Assembly (NCBI GenBank): GCA_036365455.1
Contig: JAWQUS010000010.1
Location: 13,462,501-13,526,500 of the forward strand
Direction of reading: 5' to 3'
DNA length: 64,000 nucleotides
Origin: Macrosoma leucophasiata
Taxonomy: Eukaryota; Arthropoda; Insecta; Lepidoptera; Hedylidae
Under the pieces are notes generated by a model that was not told where the DNA came from, did not search any database, and worked only from the letters and a program-made list of their open reading frames with translations. Both the position numbers and the translations under genes were made by a program. This document shows, one piece after another, positions 60,701-61,791 of this stretch. Each line of letters begins with the position of its first letter. Positions within the stretch are counted from its first letter, which is position 1.

Positions 60701-60855
60701 ACTGTTTTGTTTTTAATGAATGTTAATATTTTCAGGGTATAACAAGCTTCGGCGACGGGTGCGGCAAGCGGGGCAAGTATGGGATATATACCCGCACCGC
60801 CGGGTACGTGGATTGGATGCGTGACGTCATGAACAACAAATACTTTGATGATTGA
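15731..60855 (+). CDS. secreted TSP1-repeat trypsin-like serine protease, ten exons
   Basis: Predicted joined coding exons: 15731-15796, 16101-16429, 17892-17982, 19253-19362, 20785-20906, 27561-27787, 33113-33315, 39962-40118, 48744-48902 and 60736-60855, about 527 residues. Order: signal peptide (1-20), a linker, a four-Cys TSP1-like repeat (99-133), a six-Cys TSP1 repeat (183-225), a propeptide with Cys269, and an S1 protease domain starting IIGG at 293. The triad is His334 (TAAHC), Asp378 (NDVAML) and Ser472 (GDSGGP). Asp466 in the specificity pocket and Gly494 predict cleavage after Arg/Lys. Cleavage at Arg292 would activate the zymogen, and Cys269-Cys398 would hold the two chains together. 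The protein likely acts outside the cell, with TSP1 repeats binding matrix or partner proteins; the pathway (clotting-like, immune or developmental) is not visible. All junctions keep phase and have GT..AG borders. I do not recognise an established gene name. Confidence 0.88.
16101..16429 (+). CDS. protease gene exon 2: linker and first TSP1-like repeat
   Basis: Acceptor TATTGCAG, donor GTACGG. Encodes a charged linker, then the start of a TSP1-like repeat: [14 protein letters not shown] and RRQICGD, with Trp99, Trp102 and Cys105, 116 and 122. A stretch at 16242-16307 (66 nt, starts GT, ends AG, multiple of three, hydrophobic when translated) could be a retained or alternatively spliced mini-intron; its splice sites are weak, so I keep it as coding. 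Ends in phase 2. Confidence 0.78.
16430..17891 (+). other. intron 2
   Basis: Holds a perfect small hairpin at 16747-16778 and a (TTTA) tract at 17365-17384 resembling a retroposon tail. Other acceptor-like sites (near 17030 and 17282) lead to in-frame stops within a few codons, so they are not used in the model. Confidence 0.5.
16747..16778. repeat. perfect 13-bp hairpin
   Basis: GGTGGTGTGCGTG, loop TCCATG, then CACGCACACCACC. GC-rich within an AT-rich intron. No further context. Confidence 0.8.
17892..17982 (+). CDS. protease gene exon 3: end of first TSP1-like repeat
   Basis: Acceptor TTTGTTTACAG, donor GTAAGA. Completes the split codon (Ser132), then encodes [11 protein letters not shown] and a basic linker. 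Cys133 aligns with the cysteine that follows the conserved xxCGxxxIxxxA block in the second TSP1 repeat. Both phases match the neighbours (2 in, 0 out). It is a small basic exon with few constraints, so it is less certain than the others. Confidence 0.65.
18121..18783. other. intron 3 sequence, nothing recognised
   Basis: No repeat or coding signal recognised apart from the SINE that starts at 18784. Confidence 0.4.
18784..19025 (+). repeat. tRNA-derived SINE (family 1)
   Basis: A-box-like GGTTAGCTCAGCGG near 18791 and B-box-like GCAGGTTCGATCTC near 18857, followed by a tRNA-unrelated body with GGCACCCACGACACAGGTTT. Copies at 24400 and 51735 share both parts. Internal RNA polymerase III promoter boxes are typical of such SINEs. 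Confidence 0.75.
19060..19222 (-). repeat. GGTTCCGT-family repeat just upstream of exon 4
   Basis: Ends at GCGGAACCCTATAAA, with CGGACGGACGAACAGACAAA further left, both marks of the family. Its end lies about 30 bp before the acceptor of exon 4, so this repeat supplies the region where the branch point is expected. Confidence 0.55.
19253..19362 (+). CDS. protease gene exon 4: start of second TSP1 repeat
   Basis: Acceptor TTGTTGTTCTAG, donor GTAAAA. Encodes a charged linker and then [18 protein letters not shown], the classic TSP1 opening WxxWxxCSxxC with basic residues after it (Trp183, Trp186, Cys189, Cys193). Enters in phase 0 and leaves in phase 2. Confidence 0.88.
19363..20534 (+). other. 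intron 4 sequence, nothing recognised
   Basis: AT-rich intronic sequence without recognisable repeat boundaries until the SINE at 20535. Confidence 0.45.
20535..20696 (+). repeat. 5'-truncated SINE in plus orientation
   Basis: Starts inside the poly(A) SINE family at TTTCCGGCACAGAGGCATAA and runs to ATTACATAAAAAAAA. It lacks the GGTGGTAG head. Confidence 0.65.
20785..20906 (+). CDS. protease gene exon 5: end of second TSP1 repeat
   Basis: Acceptor TTGTTCCACAG, donor GTGAAA. Encodes [11 protein letters not shown]... and [12 protein letters not shown] with Cys201, 207, 218 and 225, completing the six cysteines of a TSP1 repeat begun in exon 4. The block [14 protein letters not shown] parallels [14 protein letters not shown] in exon 2. 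Phases 2 in, 1 out. Confidence 0.88.
20907..22600 (+). other. intron 5, first part, nothing recognised
   Basis: No coding exon or clear element. A short tract at 21757-21790 (GACAAAGACAAAGCATG) resembles the interior of the Harbinger-like MITE. Confidence 0.4.
22600..22685 (-). repeat. short interspersed repeat (CTCTGCCTACCCCGTTAGCG)
   Basis: The words ATATCTGGCGCTCTACACTC and CTGCCTACCCCGTTAGCGAC recur in reverse at 60325-60380 and diverged at 61570-61625. Probably a retroposon piece; boundaries unclear. Confidence 0.5.
23165..23545 (-). repeat. retroposon of a three-copy family (copy 1)
   Basis: About 380 bp. Read on the minus strand it begins near GGCGGGAACCTTGAAAGAGG and ends at AGCGATGCCATAATAAA with an A-rich tail. 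It matches 29533-29909 (same orientation) and 43817-44181 (opposite) across its length. I do not recognise the family. Confidence 0.65.
23659..23919 (-). mobile_element. non-autonomous Helitron (second subfamily)
   Basis: On the minus strand it starts TCTATATATATAAAAATGCA after an A and ends GCCGGGTCAGCTAG before a T. About 261 bp, no coding capacity. The A|TC...CTAG|T borders are exact. Confidence 0.75.
23950..24330 (-). pseudogene. fragment of unknown repeated coding sequence
   Basis: The minus strand reads [20 protein letters not shown], later [18 protein letters not shown], then after a frameshift near 24124 continues in another frame. The segment around CHSC.KLSE is repeated with amino-acid conservation at 25446-25668. 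A third piece at 26430-26560 matches the following part at DNA level (GTATCTGAATCGTT). I do not recognise the protein. It may be a decayed gene of a mobile element. Confidence 0.4.
24400..24625 (+). repeat. tRNA-derived SINE (family 1), best copy
   Basis: GACCCGGTTAGTCCAGCGG and GCGGGTTCGATCCCCGCACC are clear A- and B-box regions, followed by the family body (TTGTATGGCCTACAGATATT, GGCACCCACGATACAGGTTT). Confidence 0.8.
24779..25109 (+). mobile_element. Helitron-like element with CTGT microsatellite
   Basis: Ends GCGGGCCGCTAG followed by T at 25110. The likely start is A|TCTAACTGTAACTACTAAT at 24779, followed by ATTATAAATGCGAAAGTAAC and a run of CTGT units. The element contains words shared by many Helitron-like repeats (TTTAATGAAATTTGGTACAG). 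The left edge is less sure than the right. Confidence 0.55.
25160..25415 (+). repeat. old full-length SINE copy
   Basis: Diverged member of the poly(A) SINE family in plus orientation: ACTGGTGGGAGAG head, GCAGGCACCACCGTATGACC, then a decayed tail region ending near ATTAACAATTTTTTATG. Confidence 0.55.
25446..25668 (-). pseudogene. second fragment of the unknown CHSC coding repeat
   Basis: The minus strand reads [20 protein letters not shown], then [10 protein letters not shown], closely paralleling the copy at 24120-24330, then meets a stop. The conservation is visible at protein level, so the ancestral sequence was probably coding on the minus strand. Confidence 0.4.
25881..26027. repeat. 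foldback MITE, about 147 bp
   Basis: GGGTTGCACCAAGATATTTG at the left pairs with CAAATATCTTGGAGCAACCC at the right, and the interior (TATCCTTCTCTAACTTT with AACTTAGAGAAGGAT) also pairs, so nearly the whole element is one imperfect hairpin. No coding capacity. Confidence 0.75.
26073..26350 (+). repeat. old full-length SINE copy
   Basis: Poly(A) SINE family in plus orientation, diverged: CGGGTGGTAGTGTTCC head, CTATCTGCCGCCAAATGATA, GGCGACGCATCTGTAT, ending GTTACATAAAAA. Confidence 0.55.
26560..27560 (+). other. end of intron 5, nothing recognised
   Basis: AT-rich. No repeat boundary or exon recognised before the acceptor of exon 6. Confidence 0.45.
27561..27787 (+). CDS. protease gene exon 6: propeptide and activation site
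   Basis: Acceptor TTTATTACAG, donor GTAAGG. Encodes a Pro/Ser-rich then Arg-rich propeptide with [11 protein letters not shown] (Cys269), followed by [20 protein letters not shown]. The IIGG is the new N-terminus formed when an S1 zymogen is cleaved after Arg292, and WAWQVAV is the usual first strand. The exon is GC-rich in an AT-rich neighbourhood. Phases 1 in, 0 out. Confidence 0.92.
28279..28321. repeat. imperfect inverted repeat
   Basis: AAAATAACTACACATACAT and ATATGTGTAGTTATTTT pair around a short spacer. Confidence 0.6.
28409..28446 (+). repeat. 38-bp sequence shared with the insertion in mariner copy B
   Basis: TTGTTCTATATTATTTCGCA and the following bases match 63617-63654 with two mismatches visible. 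It stands directly before the tRNA-like inverted repeat. Confidence 0.65.
28465..28655. repeat. tRNA-like sequence in an inverted pair
   Basis: The right arm contains a 73-nt tRNA-like unit at 28562-28634: acceptor halves ACTTCGG and CTGAAGT pair, D-stem GCTC/GAGC, T-arm GCGAGTTCGAATCTCGC. The anticodon loop is 9 nt, not 7, so a functional tRNA is unlikely. The left arm (28465-28542) is its reverse complement but lacks about 15 nt of the D region. The repeat extends beyond the tRNA part (AAATTTTTCTTTCCATTTTT). Probably a SINE or tRNA pseudogene duplicated head to head. Confidence 0.6.
28939..28980. mobile_element. 42-bp palindromic hAT-like mini-element
   Basis: CATAGAGCAACGCGGGCC and its reverse complement meet without a loop to form a near-perfect palindrome (28944-28975 is perfect). 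It is flanked by the 8-bp direct repeat TCTGAATG at 28931-28938 and 28981-28988. An 8-bp duplication and CA...TG ends fit hAT transposons, with only the two inverted termini left. Confidence 0.6.
29533..29909 (-). repeat. retroposon of a three-copy family (copy 2)
   Basis: Same family and orientation as 23165-23545: T-run, then TTATGGCATCGCTATTACGC, and at the far end CTCTTTGAAGGTTCCCGCC. Confidence 0.65.
29955..30315 (+). repeat. 5' LTR, 361 bp
   Basis: Begins TGTAAAGAAATACTATTTC and ends AAAACAGACTTATA. It contains AATAAA signals and two TTCTTTACAG words that look like splice acceptors. Confidence 0.88.
30341..31450 (+). CDS. retrotransposon Gag-like protein
   Basis: 369 codons, intact. 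The middle region ([16 protein letters not shown], later [17 protein letters not shown]) is the helical capsid-like core of retrotransposon Gag proteins. Near the C-terminus [20 protein letters not shown] gives a C-x2-C...H-x4-C zinc-knuckle-like motif. It would form the particle that packages the RNA. The frame ends just before the integrase segment, where the pol deletion junction is placed. Confidence 0.8.
   Translation: MQMEQLRFEFTILPANDGKSNICCVTSITTKDEKKFAIPEELQSVGFHKELIETAVYNKVKNSLKKRHQTRRVWITMTDKLREIYIDADGNLQFGEQYLEEIEHNRASEEQIRDSNLLEEMFTKLIENTHDLKKQNLKYVAEKFVIEKFTSKNSNARQWIDIFERECSRFGIMKDEQKIEILRLFMDKSCVDWYSSMIIKLTLNSEWIVWKEKLCESFANQNWNQVTYALLFKYKDGSLVDYAIKKEKLLLDMRNSIDTGTLVDLIAVGLPGFVLEKINREAMNDIVCLFNEVRKYEHLVNKNRNGTYRKYENQRINITNEGRYPCKICVKLNKGVRYHSEAACWFRVREDDKLNKRYIKHVNNSVLNL
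31451..32484 (+). CDS. retrotransposon integrase, isolated from pol
   Basis: Open from about 31453 in frame; it begins with an HHCC zinc-binding motif (HEDLCH, later CRNCEIC). The catalytic core follows with Asp in VSIDTIGG, Asp in LLTDQYPG and Glu in [10 protein letters not shown], the D,D,E triad. A C-terminal segment with [17 protein letters not shown] fits the DNA-binding tail of Ty3/gypsy integrases. No reverse transcriptase precedes it, and the frame has no own start codon in good context, so expression would depend on frameshift or readthrough. Its function would be insertion of cDNA into the genome. Confidence 0.8.
32522..32882 (+). repeat. 3' LTR, 361 bp
   Basis: No difference from the 5' LTR found by eye. 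Preceded by a G-rich polypurine tract and followed by TGTA. Confidence 0.88.
33113..33315 (+). CDS. protease gene exon 7: catalytic His and Asp
   Basis: Acceptor TTTGTCCTCTAG, donor GTTTGT (weak but in phase). Encodes [20 protein letters not shown] with catalytic His334, RLGEYDLL, and VVNDVAML with catalytic Asp378. Cys319 and Cys335 form the His-loop disulfide. GC-rich. Phases 0 in, 2 out. Confidence 0.93.
33386..35020 (+). other. intron 7, first part, nothing recognised
   Basis: AT-rich with short degenerate repeat words (for example a run of ATAGATAG near 33540-33580). No coding exon recognised. Confidence 0.45.
35024..35083. repeat. perfect 27-bp inverted repeat
   Basis: Arms 35024-35050 (starting TTAAGTATATGTTGTATCC) and 35057-35083 are exact reverse complements around the 6-nt spacer GTAGAC. 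Confidence 0.9.
35252..36395 (+). pseudogene. LINE ORF1, interrupted by a SINE
   Basis: The N-terminal part ([20 protein letters not shown]) is followed after a one-base frameshift near 35485 by a coiled coil ([20 protein letters not shown]) and an RRM-like region with [11 protein letters not shown] and [14 protein letters not shown]. The C-terminal part resumes after the SINE at 35999-36298 as [18 protein letters not shown] and ends at 36395. This is the RNA-binding ORF1 protein of a CR1/Jockey-type LINE. Sense to the host gene, in intron 7. Confidence 0.75.
35999..36298 (-). repeat. SINE inserted in LINE ORF1
   Basis: Full-length poly(A) SINE in minus orientation (poly-T at left, CTCTACCACCAGTAA head at right) flanked by AAGT at 35995-35998 and 36299-36302. 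Removing it rejoins the ORF1 coding sequence in frame (CWIS|DGKVL). Confidence 0.85.
36748..37634 (+). pseudogene. LINE ORF2, endonuclease domain only
   Basis: Frame 1 reads [20 protein letters not shown] to ICQNIRSI. After a one-base loss near 36943 it continues as [26 protein letters not shown] (catalytic Glu), YRSPSF, IGDINLD (catalytic Asp), DHVML and SVTDHRAIL. This is the apurinic-type endonuclease of a non-LTR retrotransposon. It ends in a stop at 37634, and no reverse transcriptase follows: a Helitron starts 40 bp later. LINE copies usually lose their 5' end, so loss of the 3' part points to a later deletion. Confidence 0.75.
37674..38101 (-). mobile_element. Helitron with internal insertion and microsatellite
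   Basis: Minus-strand start TCTATACAGACATATACATA at 38101 (after A), end GCACAGCTAG at 37674 (before T). Same subfamily as 6662-6916 and 54472-54797. It has a GTAT-repeat expansion near its start and an extra piece at about 37784-37858 (GGGCCCTGGTTGACTGAAAT then AAATAAATAAATAAA) that looks like a LINE 3' tail and is absent from the copy at 54472. Confidence 0.7.
38105..38900 (-). mobile_element. composite Helitron-like repeat, uninterrupted copy
   Basis: Minus-strand start TCTATACTTATAATAAATC at 38900 after A. It matches the two halves at 9560-10023 and 11323-11635 in order, without the mariner. The distal end lacks a clear CTAG and carries GGTTCCGT-family sequence with long GACA tracts, so the unit seems to be two older elements that were copied together. 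Confidence 0.6.
39338..39610. repeat. GGTTCCGT-family element with inverted ends
   Basis: AAGGGTTCCATACGT at the left and GGTACGGAACCCTT at the right are inverted repeats about 270 bp apart, with CTGTCTGTCTGTCACGAGGC inside. This is the best-bounded copy of the family in the window. Confidence 0.55.
39962..40118 (+). CDS. protease gene exon 8: middle of S1 domain
   Basis: Acceptor TTCTTTTTCAG, donor GTACCT. Encodes [20 protein letters not shown], then CIILGWGKK and ILHEAQ. ACLP holds Cys398, expected to bond with Cys269 of the propeptide. GWG is the conserved loop motif. Phases 2 in, 0 out. Reading through the donor would instead give an unrelated tail. Confidence 0.92.
40119..40734 (+). other. 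start of intron 8, nothing recognised
   Basis: A 77-codon hydrophobic frame at 40256-40489 has no supporting splice sites or motif. No other feature. Confidence 0.4.
40735..40900 (-). repeat. decayed SINE copy
   Basis: Shares TTCATATTGATGGTAAGTG, GACGGAAATTACGGAGCCGT and ATTTAGCAGCAAGTA with the poly(A) SINE family in minus orientation; strongly diverged. Confidence 0.45.
41101..41527. repeat. GC-rich retroposon-like block
   Basis: A run of 20 or more T, then about 340 bp of unusually GC-rich sequence (GCGGGCGCGGCGCGAAACGC), then an AT-rich end with CTAATAAATAAATAAAT. A diverged relative at 51520-51655 shares GGCGGCTC.TT.CGAGACG and GACATATGCGATTA. Two open frames of 70-96 codons cross it without known motifs. 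The poly-T left edge suggests insertion in minus orientation; the right-hand tail could belong to another element. Confidence 0.5.
41528..42519 (+). other. intron 8 sequence, nothing recognised
   Basis: No gene or clear repeat boundary seen. Confidence 0.4.
42520..43030. other. unassigned repeat-like block
   Basis: Less AT-rich than its surroundings, with a 72-codon minus-strand frame ([19 protein letters not shown]) lacking stops through the GC-rich part. It may be a decayed mobile-element coding region, but I recognise no motif. Confidence 0.25.
43622..43780. mobile_element. hAT MITE, 159 bp
   Basis: Inverted termini CAGGGTTTCTCAAAATGG and GTTTAAGAAACCCTG, flanked by the exact 8-bp duplication TACTACTT (43614-43621 and 43781-43788). 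An 8-bp duplication and CAGGG ends define a non-autonomous hAT element. The interior has GGGGTTCGC words. The open frames crossing it are incidental. Confidence 0.88.
43817..44181 (+). repeat. retroposon of a three-copy family (copy 3)
   Basis: Opposite orientation to copies 1 and 2. It starts near GGTTTTGGCGGGAAGCTTGA and ends GCGATGCTATGAAAAAAAAA. Possible target duplication: ATCACACATAT before and ATCACTACATAT after the tail. The A-tail and the duplication of about 11 bp point to LINE-driven retroposition. Confidence 0.65.
44182..45610 (+). other. intron 8 sequence, nothing recognised
   Basis: AT-rich, no exon or repeat boundary seen. A 69-codon frame at 45038 has no motif. Confidence 0.45.
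45725..46050 (-). repeat. LINE 3'-end retroposon
   Basis: The left edge is a run of ATAACATAACATAACATAAT followed by CTCTTTATTGTACACC. On the minus strand this is a polyadenylation region (AATAAAGAG) ending in TTATG repeats, as in some lepidopteran LINE 3' ends. Confidence 0.45.
46150..46216 (+). repeat. LINE 3'-terminal fragment with GAT microsatellite
   Basis: GGAGGCTTTTGTCCAGCAGT followed by a GATGATGATGATGAT run. The same ending in variant form is at 59930-59985 and 47390-47430. It resembles the very 3' end of RTE-like LINEs. Confidence 0.5.
46279..46566 (-). repeat. full-length SINE with poly(A) tail
   Basis: Close match to 36000-36298 in minus orientation, from the poly-T edge and ATGTAATAAAAGTGGCAAAC to CTGGAACTCTACCACCA. 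Confidence 0.75.
47060..47336 (-). repeat. full-length SINE
   Basis: Same family and orientation; TTTTTATGTAATGGAAGTGG to CTCTACCACCAGTAA. Followed at 47341-47430 by a LINE 3'-end fragment (GGAGCAGCGTGGTGGAGTTA, CCCAGCAGTGGGACGTATAA). Confidence 0.75.
47437..48330 (+). other. intron 8 sequence, nothing recognised
   Basis: No gene or clear repeat seen. Confidence 0.45.
48332..48530 (-). repeat. decayed SINE copy
   Basis: GCGCTGAACACTACAATTCA, GGTAATGGGGTGATGCCTAC and other family words in minus orientation, diverged and lacking the tail. Confidence 0.5.
48744..48902 (+). CDS. protease gene exon 9: catalytic Ser
   Basis: Acceptor TTTACATAACAG, donor GTAATA. Encodes [40 protein letters not shown] and [13 protein letters not shown]. 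Ser472 is the nucleophile in GDSGGP; Asp466, six residues earlier, predicts trypsin-like cleavage after Arg or Lys. The spacing after exon 8 (HEAQ|VST...C) matches S1 proteases exactly. Phases 0 in, 0 out. A decayed copy follows in the next intron. Confidence 0.94.
49019..49050 (+). pseudogene. small remnant of the end of exon 9
   Basis: CGATCGATCCATGCACGCGG matches the end of exon 9 (GATCGATCCACGCGG) and is followed by the same intron words (GCATGGTTGTTTTC, AGCAAT, ATCTTAAACAT). It is part of a tandem duplication of exon 9 plus its flanking intron. Confidence 0.6.
49131..49286 (+). pseudogene. decayed duplicate of protease exon 9
   Basis: Reads [20 protein letters not shown] in the same frame as exon 9, then loses function: the Asp466 position is Val, the next Cys codon is TGA, the nucleophile Ser position is Phe, and a second stop (TAG) follows. 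It keeps a GT donor (GTAATG) at the matching place. Use of this copy instead of exon 9 would truncate the protein before the catalytic serine. Confidence 0.85.
49330..50475 (+). other. intron 9 sequence, no exon recognised
   Basis: Possible tiny echo of exon 9 near 49493 (TTATTGGCAATAGGTACGCC). Otherwise AT-rich without recognisable features. Confidence 0.4.
50478..50640 (+). repeat. GGTTCCGT-family repeat
   Basis: TAGGGTTCCGTACCTTAAA and AAAACGGAACCCTTGT close together at the start, followed by ATTGAGTTGAAATTTG. Confidence 0.55.
50836..51180 (-). repeat. tRNA-derived SINE (family 3), full length
   Basis: On the minus strand the 5' end GCCTCGTTAGCCCAGTGGTC is an A-box and GGGTTTGATCCCCAGGTCGG a B-box, followed by a body with CCTCCTCTGGAGAGCACGTA and GCACCTATGTTTGCGCATAC. 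The body resembles a SINE widespread in moths; the family name cannot be confirmed here. Confidence 0.8.
51520..51655 (+). repeat. diverged copy of the GC-rich block at 41101
   Basis: GCAGGCGGCTCGTTTCGAGA, ACTCCACCGAGCGATCGGCA and GACATATGCGATTAAG correspond in order to parts of 41130-41300. Confidence 0.5.
51735..51900 (+). repeat. 5'-damaged SINE (family 1)
   Basis: GGGTCGCGAGTTCGATCCGC (B-box region) then GGCACCCATGATACAATTTA, matching 24400-24625. The A-box half is lost. Confidence 0.6.
51901..52691 (+). other. intron 9 sequence, nothing recognised
   Basis: No gene or clear repeat seen. Confidence 0.4.
52692..52800 (+). repeat. GGTTCCGT-family fragment
   Basis: TTTAGGATTCTGTAGTTTAC, CCGTAAGGAACCCTGATAAC and CCATGTCTGTTGGTCCGTCT. 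Confidence 0.45.
52935..53252 (-). repeat. tRNA-derived SINE (family 2)
   Basis: The minus strand begins GCCTCCGTAGCGTAGTGGTA (A-box) and has CCTGGGTTCGATTCCCGGGT (B-box), with a body ending near GGGGATTACAGGCGTGAAGT. A copy follows at 54798-55027, and a head fragment at 58160-58240. Confidence 0.8.
53915..54125. mobile_element. foldback element with TTAG duplication
   Basis: 211 bp made of two arms of about 95 bp that are nearly exact reverse complements (GATCCCACTGCAGAATCATT to ACATCCACTAGG), with a loop of about 15 bp near 54012-54026. TTAG stands directly outside both ends (53911-53914, 54126-54129). No coding capacity. Confidence 0.85.
54472..54797 (-). mobile_element. non-autonomous Helitron
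   Basis: Minus-strand start TCTATACAAATAAATAAAAT at 54797 after A. The distal end reads CACAACCAG before T, a mutated CTAG. Sister of 6662-6916 and 37674-38101. Family 2 SINE sequence starts directly at its left-flank side (54798). Confidence 0.7.
54798..55027 (-). repeat. tRNA-derived SINE (family 2), diverged
   Basis: Parallels 52935-53252: ACCTCACGCCTGTAATCTCC, CAAGCATACATGCA, then a damaged tRNA-like head with CTAGTAGTGGCCTTCTACCA. Confidence 0.7.
55352..55513 (+). mobile_element. short Helitron-like element
   Basis: Contains ATTATAAATGCGAAAGTCTG and ends GACGAAGTCGCAGGCACCAG-CTAG followed by T, like the element at 24779-25109. The left end is unclear. Confidence 0.45.
55630..55765. repeat. 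fragment of the MITE-like element at 4702
   Basis: TTATGTTACTTTCGGATTGT and CATTGTCAAATACC match the right half of 4702-5078. Confidence 0.4.
56061..56141 (+). repeat. left copy of direct repeat flanking a Helitron
   Basis: ATTTCAGTAATTCTCACAAC to AAGCATTTACAGGCTACTTT; the partner is at 56635-56719. Confidence 0.8.
56157..56635 (-). mobile_element. Helitron, 479 bp
   Basis: Minus-strand start TCTATACATATAATACAAC at 56635 after A, and end GCGCGCACAGCTAG at 56157 before T. No coding capacity. It shares its 5' two thirds with 38550-38900 and with the mariner-split repeat at 9950-11635, and supplies the distal terminus those copies lack. Confidence 0.78.
56636..56719 (+). repeat. right copy of direct repeat flanking a Helitron
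   Basis: TTTCAGTAATTCTCACAACT to AAGCATTTACAGGTTGCTTT, the same as 56061-56141 apart from scattered substitutions and small indels. Confidence 0.8.
56720..58159 (+). other. intron 9 sequence with degenerate repeat remnants
   Basis: No exon recognised. The part 57000-57260 has Helitron-like words (AGGCTGGACCGATTTGAATG, CACTAG). The part 57953-58060 is a decayed SINE fragment in minus orientation (AACTGACAACTGCAGCTTAT). Confidence 0.4.
58160..58240 (-). repeat. head of a tRNA-derived SINE
   Basis: CCCCGACCCGGGGATCAAAC and GTGGTGGTAGCTCCCATCGA are the B- and A-box regions read in reverse. The rest of the element is not recognisable. Confidence 0.55.
58400..59440 (+). other. intron 9 sequence; one small hairpin
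   Basis: No exon recognised. CTGTAGCCTGT (59024-59034) and ACAGGCTACAG (59052-59062) form an 11-bp stem. The part after 59156 is less AT-rich but shows no motif. Confidence 0.4.
59436..59485 (+). repeat. TG microsatellite followed by GTGC repeats
   Basis: About nine TG units, then GTGCGTGCGTGCGTGCGC, giving a run able to adopt alternating purine-pyrimidine structure. Confidence 0.8.
59925..59985 (+). repeat. LINE 3'-terminal fragment
   Basis: GAGGAGGCTTTAGTCCAACA and GTCTTTCGGATGAAGTGATA, a variant of the ending at 46150-46216. Confidence 0.45.
60018..60155 (-). repeat. partial SINE, head half only
   Basis: Begins inside the family at TCTGTGCCGGAAATCACAGG and ends at the head CTGGAGCTCTACCACCA; the poly(A) half is missing. 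Confidence 0.65.
60320..60640 (+). repeat. interspersed repeat shared with 22600 and 61570
   Basis: GTATCTTCCCGCCAGGTCCC, GGGGTAGGCAGAGAGTGTAG, a TATATA run, then CCTCTCGTGCCTCTTCTACC. The order is the reverse of 22560-22685. Confidence 0.45.
60736..60855 (+). CDS. protease gene exon 10: end of S1 domain and stop
   Basis: Acceptor TAATATTTTCAG. Encodes [20 protein letters not shown] and [18 protein letters not shown], then TGA. It holds the SxG substrate-binding strand (Ser492-Phe493-Gly494; Phe replaces the usual Trp), the C-terminal cysteine of the specificity-loop disulfide, and the terminal helix. Enters in phase 0. Confidence 0.93.
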   Translation, partial: GITSFGDGCGKRGKYGIYTRTAGYVDWMRDVMNNKYFDD

Positions 60856-61520
60856 TGCCTTCGGATCAAGTTACGAGATTCAATCCCAAATATATCTCGT
60901 TGAGATCGAATTTGATTGCGCACAGATTTTACACGAGAATAATATTATTAGTGATAGTTTCGAGCACTTGTTTTGCATTTGTATTTTTGTTTAGTTGATA
61001 TTTGTTGGTACCTATGGTCAATCATATCGTAATATTGGCACTGCGAAGAAGAGAGAGGAGAAACATATGAGTTTGTTTATTTATTTTAATCATTTGTTCC
61101 GACCGCCATAATAATAATTATATCTAAGTTTGGATAACGAAGTAGGTATTTTAAAGTCTTCGTCTTAAAAGGTCAGTCGCAAGGCTTATTCAATTTTTTT
61201 GCAATTAATACTGAAAGGAAAATGTAGCTTTCTGGTCGAATGTCCAAAGTCCGATAACAGTGCAAATATATCACGGTGTTAGGGCGACGTGTAATGCCGT
61301 GAATCGAGCGTAATCTGGCGGCGATCACATAAAATGGTGTTGTGTTAAGCCTCCCAACCGTACGACGGTTAATTATCCTGCTATGGGTCCATGGATGATA
61401 CTTCTTTTACACATATTCTTATTTAAATTCCATTGTTTATTCAATTGGAATACTTCAGATAAGTATTCCAATTTTCAATTATTTAGTTCCCTAAAAACTA
61501 TCTCGGAGATATACAACTAT
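60856..61520 (+). other. 3' UTR and downstream flank
   Basis: Follows the stop codon. I find no unambiguous AATAAA close to the stop, so the transcript end is not defined. No other gene. Confidence 0.4.
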
Positions 61521-61745
61521 GGTCTCAGGGGTGGCAGCATCCGCATTTTGACCTCTGGTTTTTGTGTATCTTGACACCAAGTCCCTCACGGGATAGGTAG
61601 AGAGTGTGCAGCCCCAGATATCCCGGTACTAACATATCTTCCGAGTTTCTTCTACATCGGTTTTTGTATTAGCTTAATAGGCTGCAGTCATCACATGACA
61701 TCTTTGTGAACTGCATGCTCGTTTGCCACCTGCGTTTCATAAAAA
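61521..61745 (+). repeat. SINE with another repeat inserted
   Basis: CAGGGGTGGCAGCATCCGCA and GACCTCTGGTTTTTGTGTAT start the tail half of the poly(A) SINE. It is interrupted at about 61573-61660 by the AGTCCCTCACGGGATAGGTA repeat and resumes with TAGGCTGCAGTCATCACATG to the end CATAAAAAA. Confidence 0.55.
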
Positions 61746-61791
61746 ACGTTCCGTTCGCGTTATTTCTATGCAGTTGGAATGTACTTGACAA

